64,000 bases of DNA from Elephas maximus indicus (Eukaryota > Chordata > Mammalia > Proboscidea > Elephantidae). Shown here piece by piece: positions 56,397 to 64,000 of this stretch. The position numbers and the translations under genes are program-made. A model generated the notes under the pieces. That model did no database searches and had not been told where the DNA came from. It saw only the letters and a program-made list of their open reading frames with translations. The stretch lies in the NCBI RefSeq assembly GCF_024166365.1, contig NC_064830.1, forward strand, positions 94,356,968 to 94,420,967, in the 5' to 3' direction. Positions within the stretch are counted from its first letter, which is position 1; every line of letters begins with the position of its first letter.

Positions 56397-57640
56397 TATT
56401 CTCCAAGGCCAGCAGTGGGTCCTGAGGACTTCAGTTGGGGGCTTCTTGTGGAGAGTGGGCCAGGCTATGTATAGGGGTTGGTCTGGAAGAAGGCCTTTGC
56501 TGCTGGAAGCCTCTGTCAGCCTTCTGCAGTGGTTCTTCCCAGGCTCCTGTTCACTCCACACAGCAGGTGCTTCTGCTCAGCCCCCAGGGCCCCAACCCCA
56601 GGACATCCAGGACCACCCTCCACTGTACTGTTGAGGCCTCCTCCGGAAGAACGTCTGCTGCTGGAGCAGCTGCCCCATCCCTGCCCCATGACTTGGACCT
56701 TCAGAGGCCTGCCTGGAGGGGAGCTTCAGGGGCTCCCCCTGCCCTTGTGTTGGTCCACAGGGGCTCACACCATGCTTGCCCATGAGCAGAGATCCTCCAG
56801 CCCCAGAGATGCCAAGCAGAGTGCTGGCTGTGGGCCTTTGGGCAGGAGGACACATGCTTGCCTCATTCCCATCCCTAAGGAGTTAGCTCCAGGCCGCTGC
56901 TGTTTCTGAGTCTGGCCTTTCCCACTATCCCTTGATCACTTGATACAGATTCCATTTCCTTGCTCCCACTCAATTCTGCCCAACTGTGTTTGCCAAGAAG
57001 AGATTCCTACCCTTCCCATCTCCCACACTCAGGTTCCTAGAAATTCCTCAGGATTCCAGGGAGTTGTTTTATGAAAGGACTTCCCTAGCGCTGCCAGGGC
57101 CCGCAACAACCGGGGATCCAGGGGAGGCACAGATAAGGGAAGCGGTGGGGAATTTAGGATATCGATTCATGAAGGGCTGTCCTGAAGTTCATTCAGCCAA
57201 CAGTCCCTGCCACCTGGACAGGCTGGCCATGTAGAGGTGAAAGCCGTGGCAGAGGGCTGCAGAGGGCTGGGGCAGGGGGAAGGAGGTAGGCGGGGGTCTT
57301 CTCCAAAAGGAAGGGCAAGGGTTCAAGGAGAGGTAGGGGTCTTGCAAGAAGGGGAGGGGGCTTCTGGGATAGCAAGGACTTTAATCAGGGTCTGAGGTGG
57401 AGAAGCGCCCGAGGTGCTGCAAAGCAGAGGCCCTGTCAGGTTAGGGACCGCTTGTAGGCAGGGGAGAGCCACTGGACATGATGGGGATTAGCTGTGTGAT
57501 TTAGGGAGGACAGTCTGGTGGCTGTGGGAAGGGACAGGAGGAGGTGCGCCTGGCGCAGGGAGCCGCACAAGGAGGCCGCTATAAAAATCCAGGCTGAGAG
57601 ACGAGGCCAAGGACGAAAGTGTCCGAGGCAGGTGTCACCT
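56397..57640 (+). other. STYXL1 3'UTR and short intergenic gap to TMEM120A
   Basis: No gene is seen. The first part must be STYXL1 3'UTR, but I see no canonical AATAAA, so the cleavage site is not placed. A 36-nt segment at 56873-56908 repeats one at 56148-56183 with four mismatches. Bases about 57250-57640 look like an old L2-type interspersed repeat, including an apparent TATAAA. Confidence 0.6.
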
Positions 57641-57649
57641 CTCTGGGCT

Positions 57650-58510
57650 CTGGTCACTCCCCAGCACAATGGCCGGGGCCCTGCAGGCTGCTCCACGCGC
57701 CTGGCACCGCCTGAGGCGTCCAGCCCAGGGAGACCGCCATCCGGGACCCCGCGCGGGCTGAGCGGCCCAGGCGCACGTGGCCCCGCCCCGGCCCCGCCCA
57801 CGGCCCGGATTGGCGAGCGGGAGGGGCGGGGCCAGAGCCTCGCCGCCCCAGGCCCGTTTCCCATTGGTGGCCGCGGCGGCGCGAGCCCGGAAGCGGACGG
57901 GGGCGGCGGCTGAGGTGGCGGAGGCGCCTCGGTCCCGCCGGGGTTGCGGCGCTGTCCTCTACGCGCGGCTCGTGGGGCCCGCGGCCCGGCAGCCATGCAG
58001 CCTCCGCCCCCAGGCCCGCTGGACAGCTGCCTGCAGGACTGGGAGACTCTGCAGCAGGACTTCCAGAGCATCCAGGTGGGCGCCGCCGCGGGAGCCCGTC
58101 GGCTTCAAGCCACGTCTCTCTGGCTCGAGGTCAGGGGTCGGGCACCGGGGTCAGGCATCGGGGAACGTGGGGCCAGAGGTCAGGGGCCCCGGCGTCTCGC
58201 CCCGGGGACCCCGGGGGAGCCTCGGGACCCCGTGTCCCTGGCCGGACCCTCCTGACGGCCTCAGCTGAGTGCTTGGCGGCGGCACCACTGGCGATGCGGC
58301 CGGGTCGGGCGGGACCGGGCTGTGCCGGGCGGCCCGAGGGCCCCGCCACCCCGTCCCCTCCCAGGAGAGCGGCCGCCTGAGTCAGAGCCGGTTGGCCCAG
58401 CCTTGGTTCAGTCACTTAGCAGGCGTGCCTCCGGCGCCCACTCGGGGCGGACCGCAGCGGCGACAGCGCGGTCCCCGTCCTCGGCAGCCTCCCGGCCCGG
58501 GCCCTGACAC
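57650..58510 (+). promoter_or_regulatory. TMEM120A: CpG-island promoter of TMEM120A
   Basis: Dense CpG and G+C begin abruptly near 57650. Upstream of the ATG (57995) are inverted CCAAT boxes (ATTGG at 57809-57813 and 57863-57867) and a GC box GGGGCGGGGC (57823-57832), with more CCCCGCCC repeats at 57781-57800. No TATA box is seen at a plausible distance. The transcription start is probably between 57870 and 57960. Confidence 0.82.
57995..58075 (+). CDS. TMEM120A: TMEM120A coding exon 1
   Basis: ATG within agccATGc. Encodes [16 protein letters not shown] and [11 protein letters not shown]; donor gtgggc, phase 0. The ORF runs on through the donor into the CpG island, but that extension is not coding. 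Confidence 0.95.
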
Positions 58511-61500
58511 GAATGGAAGTTTCCTAGGTATAGGGAACAGCGCCCAGGAAGGCCTTGAGAAGGGATGGAGGAGACCCGACAGTCCCACGTGCGTCCCTTT
58601 AAGAGAGGGGAGAAGTGGGCGGGCCAGGCCATCCAGGGGGCTCTGGGCCCGAGATCAGCGGGCAGCCACGGGAGGACTCATCCAGGTCTGGCTTGTATGA
58701 GCCACTGTGGCTGTTGAGTAGGGAGGCTAGGAGGACGAGGCTGCTGGCCTTGTCCAGGCAGGAGAGGCTGGTGGCCCAGGGTCCGCAGAGGTGGGGATAG
58801 TAGACTGCGCAGGGGCATAAGGGGTTGGAGCAGATTCAGGTCTAAATGGCTGTGGTGGCCCCTCCTGAGCAGGGGAAACAAGGCCCAGGCCCAGAGAGGG
58901 TAGAGCTGAGGCCAGCAGGTGACTTGGTTAGGCATTTGCCCCTCCTGGATTGCATTAAACTTCCTGTCTTCGATGAAGCCTAATTGCCCCTGGGCCCAGC
59001 CAGGTCTGTCTCTGCAGCGCTCATCTCCAAGTCCTGAACAGACATCCCCAGCCTGGCCCTCAGCCCCTGCCAGGCTTTCCTCATACTGCCCTTGCCCAGC
59101 CTCCAGGTTGCTCCTTCCAAGACTCACCAACAAGGGCAAAGTGCTCTGGGAAGCCTTGGGCCAAAGGTGATGGGGAGAGGTAGAGGGGACTGGCCTATTA
59201 GGAGGTCCCAGGGCAGAAACCTGATGACCTTTGACCTGGGAGGAAGGTGTTGGAAATGTCTGAGCAGAAGTCATCTTGGGTAACCCTAACTTCTGTACTT
59301 GCAGGTCGGGTAGATGGGGGTATCTGTGGGCCTAGAGTCCAGACCCAGGGCAGACAGCCCTTGAATAGGGGTCAGAACAACTAGTAGATGGGCCGAGATG
59401 AAGAAAACCTTCAAGGAACTAGCATTTGCTAGTGGTTGCTGAGGAGGGATGCTGTGGGGCCTCTGGGCTTACAGGAAGAGACCCCAGCTCCCTGCCTGCC
59501 TTGGGGAGACAGCAACCTCAGGGAGATGTGGGGGAGGCACAACAAGTCCCACCTCCTTTCTATGGAGACTGTCCCAAGGAGCCTGGGAGAGCTTGTGCCC
59601 CGCCCCTGCCCAGCCGGCTCTGGCTCAGCAGCCCTCAGTGAGCCTGAGCCTTCCCTTCTTCTGGCCCCCAGGAGGCCCACCGGCTGTACCGCCTGAAGCT
59701 GGAGGAGTTGATCAAGCTGCAGAACAATTGTACCAGCTCCATCAGTCGGCAGAAGAAGCGGCTCCAGGAGCTGGCCCTTGTCCTGAGGAAGTTAGGACCT
59801 CTCCTGACACGACACCTCGGGCTGGGGATGGGGTGGCTGACCTGGTGGGGTGGGAAAGCTGGCTCTGACTCATGGACTGTCCCTGGGCAAGGCTTCTTCC
59901 CTCTCGGGGCCTCGCTTGCCCCTCCACCTAGCAGGCATTTGGCTCAATACCTGGGACCTGCCTTCTCTGACCCAAAGTGACTTCTGTGGCTCCACCTGCA
60001 GATGCAAACCCTCCCTCCCGTCAGGGGCCGAGGAGGCTGTGCAGGAGCTCGAGAACCAGATCAAAGAGCGCCAAGGGCTCTTCTTTGACATGGAAGCCTA
60101 TCTGCCCAAGAAGAACGGGTACGGGTGCCCCCCAGCTCAGTTCACAGCCACGCTGGGAGAGGCCTAATGCTGGGTGTGTCCTCTTCTAGGCCATTTAGTC
60201 AGCAGTTGCTCCCTGGACCAATCTGGGCTGAATAGTCAGGCCCAGTCCCACCTCAGGAGAGACAGTGCACCGAGACAGGTGCTTTGTGGGCAGGTATAGG
60301 GAATGGTGGGAGCATCTACCCAGCCTGGGAGGCCAGAGAATGTTTCCTGCAGTAGGTGATGCCTGAGCTGACCTTGAAGGATACTGAAGAGTTAGCCAGG
60401 AAGACCCGGGAAGGAAGGGAACGAAGGCAGGGAGCAAAACCAGAAGTGACTCAAAGTGGCCAGAGCTCAGGTGGGAGGTAGGGGGGTGGGGGGCTGCAGA
60501 GCACGCATTTGCCCAGGAGGCAAGGGGGAGTGGTGAGGTGCCTTTACAAAGATGAGCTGCAGTCACTGAGGAGGATGGACAAAGGGACAGCAGAGCCCTG
60601 GGCTGAGCAAAAAAAATCCAGCAGAGGAGACTCAGAAGCTGCCCTATGCAGGCAGCAAGACCACTGGGAGACAGCATGTTCCAGAAAGCAGGGAAGAGTG
60701 GTCAGTAGCCTCATGTCAGATGGCCCAGGGAGGTTACATCTAATAAGGGATGGAAGTGTTTCCGGAGGTCATCGGCGACCTTGGAGAGAACCATTCCGTG
60801 GGTGCAGGTGGGAGTTGATACTGGGGAGAACCAAGGAGCTGAGGAGGTGGAGGCAGCCAAGTCAAGGCAGCTCTCTTGGAAGCATGAGGGTGTATGTATC
60901 ACTCTGTTTTTAGATAGGAAAGACTTGAGCATACTTCCTGTGGAGAGGAAAGGGCCAGAAGAGGGGAGCGTCTCAGAAAAGTCTTTTGGGTGATGGAGGG
61001 AAATCTCTGGGGGTGTGGGGAGGGCCGGGCATGGGCACACCTGAGGCAGGAGGTGGTACAGAGTTGCATAGAGGGAGAGGTGGCGGGCAGAGGAAGATGC
61101 CTGTCACCAGGCTCTACTTTCTCTGTGACATTGCAGGTGAGGCTGGCAGTTGCAGACAGGATGGAAGGTTTGGGAGAGAGAATGGAACAGCTTTGAAGAG
61201 GCTACTACAGGGAGTGAGCCAGGGGGCTGGGTGGCTTGGCAGTAGAGGCTGGAGGCTGGCACTGTGTGTGGGGGTGGCACAGGCTTTGGCCCCTTGCTGG
61301 TCAAGGTTTGAGTCCCAGCCCTGCCCCATAATCTCTACAGCCTTGAGCAAGTCTTCCAGCCGTCTGAGCCTTAGTTCTCTGTGGCTTGAGTGAGCAAGAG
61401 CCCATGTATTGGGTAATAAGTGTTACTGTGGCTTTCCTCTCATCAGAGGTTTCTCTGGCTGGGCAGTACGTGACAAACGTGCAAGGAGGCTGGGAGTGAG

Positions 61501-63869
61501 GGAATCATTGAGAAAATAGTTGAAGCGAAAGAGGGCTTTGGGGACTCAGCTGGCTTGGGAAAGGAGATCAGAATCAGGATGCCTCAGTGAGGGGAAGGGT
61601 CCATGTGGGGAAGAAGTGGGCTGGGCAGCTGAGTATTCGGGGTCAGAATGCCAGCAGAGCTCCCAGATTCCGAGGGGCTGCGTTCTGGGTTGGGAGGAGG
61701 CTTGGGGCATGACCATGGGTGTGGCTCACTGAAGTGGACTCAGGGCTGAAGGTTCCTGGAGTGGAGGTGGCAAGGAGCTGTGGGGCAGGTGGTAGATGGT
61801 GGTCTCCCACAGATGAGGAGCCCACTGCCTGGGCCCACTGGGGCCATCGGGGTATGGGAACAGCTTCCAGGGGTTGGGAGAGCTAGGCCCTGAGGTGGGG
61901 GAGCTCCAGGGAAGAGGAAGGAGAGAGGGAGCTTGGTTCACCCTGGATCACAATTTGGAGCAGGCAGGGAGAAAGGCTGGACATGTTTTTTCCAAGGAGT
62001 TGGTCTTCCGCTCCCACCAAGGTCAGGGCCCTAAGCCAAGACCATGGGAGAGATGACTCAGATCTGGCTGGGCCCATCAGGGGGCTCTAGCTTAGGCTTC
62101 TCTGCCAGTCTGGGCCTCACCTCACCCAATCTCCTTCTCCCCTAGGTTGTACCTGAGTCTGGTCCTGGGTAACGTCAACGTGACACTCCTTAGCAAGCAG
62201 GCTAAGTAATTTGTTATCATGGGCTGGGTCTCGTTTCTACTCCCCACCCCGCCTGAGCCCATTACACTCTGCTTTCTGGGGGCTGAGCTGTGGGGTCCAG
62301 GGGCTGCCTTCCATGCTGCCTCCATGGCAACCACCAAAGCGTGCCTGGAGCAGGAATGTCCCTCCTCAAGTGGATGGGAGGGCAGGCCCCCGGCATCCAG
62401 CCTGTCCCACGAGTCTGCCCACCCTCAGGTTTGCCTACAAGGACGAGTATGAGAAGTTTAAGCTCTACCTCACCATCATCCTTATCCTCATCTCCTTCAC
62501 CTGCCGCTTCCTCCTCAACTCCAGGTGGGTGTCCCAGCTCGGGGCTACACCCTGTGCCTTCTCGAGGCTCTCTGGTGCCAACCCTCTGTACCCTGTCCCC
62601 AGGGTGACAGATGCTGCCTTCAACTTCCTGCTGGTCTGGTATTACTGCACCCTGACCATCAGAGAGAGCATTCTGATCAACAACGGCTCCCGGTGAGCGA
62701 GGGCAGAGCCAGACCCGCCAGCTCCTTCTGGGGTAGGGGGGGCGTCCCTGGAGCTACCCTAGAAAATGCAGGGGGAGGGAGTGCCAGAGGCCCTCTGTGA
62801 GGCAGGAACTAGGCGGGGCAGTGTGTCCTTCCCCCTTCAGCCCCACTCCCCGTCCCCAAGGAGTGACAGTAGCTTCCTGATCCAGGATCAAAGGCTGGTG
62901 GGTTTTCCATCACTACGTGTCTACGTTCCTGTCGGGAGTCATGCTGACATGGTGAGTGAGCGGCTGCCAGCAGGCAAGGCAGGAGCGGGGCGGGGAGAGA
63001 GCGGCTCCCGAGCTCCTCACACACGTCTCTATGTTCTGCCTCAGGCCCGATGGCCTCATGTACCAGAGGTTCCGGAACCAATTCCTGTCCTTCTCCATGT
63101 ACCAGAGTGAGTGTTGCAGAGTCCCAGCTCAGCTCTGGACTCGCCTGCGGGCAGGGGCAGGGGCAGGGGCAGAACTTCAGGTTCCAGGTGGTTCCTAACG
63201 CCTCGCGCCGTGCAGGCTTCGTGCAGTTCCTGCAGTATTACTACCAGAGTGGCTGCCTGTACCGCCTGCGGGCCCTGGGCGAGAGGCACACCATGGACCT
63301 CACTGTTGGTGAGTTGGCCTGGAACCGTGGCGGGGAGCTGGGAAGGTAGGAACTTCCCTTTGCTCCCACGTGGCGTCTCATCGTCCTTACTTCTCGGTGG
63401 TTTTGGGCCCTGACGCTTTCTCCCCCCAGAGGGCTTCCAATCCTGGATGTGGCGGGGCCTCACCTTCCTGCTGCCCTTTCTTTTCTTTGGACATGTAAGT
63501 GGCATCTGTGTGTCCCCGCCCATGTGCCTGTCCATCCCCTGAGCTGGCATTCAGCTGGTGCACGGACTGGGTTCTACAGACTAACGCCCCTCCTCCCCCC
63601 AGTTCTGGCAGCTTTTTAACGCACTGACCCTGTTTAACCTGGCCCGGGACCCTCAGTGCAAGGAGTGGCAGGTGAGCAGGGACTTCTGAGAAAGCAAGCG
63701 GGGAGGCCAGGCCAGACCAGGCCCCAGTCCTAACCCACTCCTCCCCTCTCCCCAGGTGCTCATGTGCGGCCTCCCCTTCCTCCTCCTCTTCCTCGGCAAT
63801 TTCTTCACCACCCTGCGGGTCGTGCACCAGAAGTTCCACAGTCAGTGGCATGGGAGCAAGAAAGAATGA
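57995..63869 (+). CDS. TMEM120A: Transmembrane protein 120A (TACAN/NET29), complete
   Basis: Twelve coding exons: 57995-58075, 59672-59790, 60002-60118, 62146-62205, 62429-62524, 62603-62692, 62886-62951, 63045-63106, 63216-63308, 63430-63494, 63603-63671, 63756-63869. They total 1032 nt, 343 residues plus TGA, equal to the human length. Residues about 9-100 are a helical coiled coil ([34 protein letters not shown]). Six hydrophobic segments follow from about residue 132 ([18 protein letters not shown] first, [12 protein letters not shown] last). [10 protein letters not shown] at 188-197 supplies the Trp 193 and His 196/197 that line the coenzyme A pocket in published TMEM120A structures, a fold like ELOVL elongases. 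It is known as a nuclear-envelope/ER protein linked to adipocyte differentiation; its proposed mechanosensitive channel activity is disputed. All introns are GT-AG and phases agree throughout. Confidence 0.97.
58076..59671. other. TMEM120A intron 1
   Basis: The first 430 bases belong to the CpG island. The rest is ordinary GC-rich intron with no gene or repeat that I can name. Confidence 0.7.
59672..59790 (+). CDS. TMEM120A: TMEM120A coding exon 2 (coiled coil)
   Basis: Acceptor tggcccccag; encodes [20 protein letters not shown] and onward to LVLRK. The donor is the weak gttagg, placed by phase: AA plus A from exon 3 makes the Lys codon. Phase 2 out. Confidence 0.94.
60002..60118 (+). CDS. 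TMEM120A: TMEM120A coding exon 3 (coiled coil)
   Basis: Acceptor tccacctgcag; encodes [20 protein letters not shown] and [18 protein letters not shown]. Donor gtacgg, phase 2 out. The following 2.0-kb intron is the longest in the gene body. Confidence 0.95.
60119..62145. other. TMEM120A intron 3 (2.0 kb)
   Basis: Old L2-like phrases occur around 60330-60700 (for example cctgagctgaccttgaagga). No gene is recognised. Confidence 0.6.
62146..62205 (+). CDS. TMEM120A: TMEM120A coding exon 4
   Basis: 60 nt, acceptor ctcccctag; encodes [19 protein letters not shown]. The donor gtaatt is weak; phase 2 out gives the Lys split with exon 5. Confidence 0.94.
62429..62524 (+). CDS. TMEM120A: TMEM120A coding exon 5 (first membrane helix)
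   Basis: 96 nt, acceptor caccctcag, donor gtgggt. Encodes [20 protein letters not shown] and [11 protein letters not shown], the first membrane segment. Confidence 0.96.
62603..62692 (+). CDS. TMEM120A: TMEM120A coding exon 6
   Basis: 90 nt, acceptor ctgtccccag, donor gtgagc. Encodes [20 protein letters not shown] and ESILINNGS; phase 2 out. Confidence 0.96.
62886..62951 (+). CDS. TMEM120A: TMEM120A coding exon 7 (CoA-pocket residues)
   Basis: 66 nt, acceptor cctgatccag, donor gtgagt. Encodes [20 protein letters not shown] then T, with Trp 193 and the His-His pair at 196-197 intact. Confidence 0.96.
63045..63106 (+). CDS. TMEM120A: TMEM120A coding exon 8
   Basis: 62 nt, acceptor ttctgcctcag, donor gtgagt. 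Encodes [20 protein letters not shown]; phase 1 out, completing Ser with exon 9. Confidence 0.96.
63149..63169 (+). repeat. (GGGGCA)n, quadruplex-type tract in TMEM120A intron 8
   Basis: Four G-runs (GGG, then three GGGG) separated by CA in 21 bases, on the coding strand, about 45 bases before exon 9. It would be present in the pre-mRNA. Confidence 0.65.
63216..63308 (+). CDS. TMEM120A: TMEM120A coding exon 9
   Basis: 93 nt, acceptor gccgtgcag, donor gtgagt. Encodes [20 protein letters not shown] and [10 protein letters not shown]. Phase 1 out. Confidence 0.96.
63430..63494 (+). CDS. TMEM120A: TMEM120A coding exon 10
   Basis: 65 nt, acceptor tctccccccag, donor gtaagt. Encodes [20 protein letters not shown] then H, a membrane helix. 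Confidence 0.96.
63603..63671 (+). CDS. TMEM120A: TMEM120A coding exon 11
   Basis: 69 nt = 23 codons, acceptor after a C-run ending ag, donor gtgagc. Encodes [20 protein letters not shown] then EWQ. Confidence 0.96.
63756..63869 (+). CDS. TMEM120A: TMEM120A coding exon 12 and stop
   Basis: 114 nt with TGA at 63867-63869; acceptor ctctccccag. Encodes [37 protein letters not shown]. The 3'UTR continues past the right edge of the window; no polyadenylation signal is seen within it. Confidence 0.96.
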   Translation: MLMCGLPFLLLFLGNFFTTLRVVHQKFHSQWHGSKKE

Positions 63870-64000
63870 GGCTGGGCCTTCCCCTGCAGCCAGCATGTCT
63901 CCTGCAGCAGCTCCTGGCCCTAAGGGGTTGCTTCATTACGGGTTGTCTAAGGGGTGGGAGGTGCCCCTCGTGTAGGAGGGTCTCATTCGCTCTCCCCTGG

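Noticed and set aside
57574-57586. TATAAA-like sequence upstream of TMEM120A
   Set aside because: It lies about 420 bases upstream of the ATG inside an old L2-like repeat and outside the CpG-dense core; unlikely to set the start site.
57436-58700. Long open frames around the TMEM120A promoter (up to 211 codons, minus strand)
   Set aside because: CpG-island composition artefact with low-complexity Pro/Arg/Gly translation; only exon 1 at 57995 is supported.

Overview
The window is vertebrate nuclear DNA from a placental mammal, most probably an afrotherian (elephant-like). It has intron-rich genes with GT-AG splice sites and CpG-island promoters. The dominant young repeats are a tRNA-like SINE whose 3' tail matches a resident RTE-type LINE, a pairing I associate with Afrotheria. 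The species call is inference from repeats alone.

Three protein-coding genes are supported exon by exon. MDH2 (mitochondrial malate dehydrogenase) lies on the minus strand from about 14.04 kb down through the left edge. Its first five coding exons (185 codons) are present and the rest lies beyond base 1. STYXL1 (a catalytically dead dual-specificity phosphatase with an N-terminal rhodanese-like domain) lies on the plus strand: eight coding exons between 24225 and 56396 give a complete 312-residue frame. TMEM120A (a six-helix membrane protein with an N-terminal coiled coil) lies on the plus strand: twelve coding exons between 57995 and 63869 give a complete 343-residue frame. This matches the mammalian MDH2-STYXL1-TMEM120A neighbourhood, here in inverted orientation.

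MDH2 and STYXL1 are head to head and appear to share one CpG-rich bidirectional promoter near 13.7-14.5 kb. TMEM120A follows STYXL1 in the same direction and has its own CpG island near 57.65-58.5 kb.

Between exons, the 0-50 kb part is full of retroelements: SINEs with target-site duplications, several L1 3' ends, one nearly full-length RTE LINE (41278-44475), and five copies of one LTR family, one with an attached ERVL-like leader. Nested insertions are frequent, and the clearest is a four-element stack at 28515-29576. From about 51 kb to the end, young repeats almost vanish.

I found no prokaryote-like system, CRISPR array or novel enzyme cluster. The points most worth a second look are the bidirectional promoter, a GC-AG intron in STYXL1, the nested insertion chronology, the LTR-family remnant that hosts the RTE, and a local duplication inside a STYXL1 intron.
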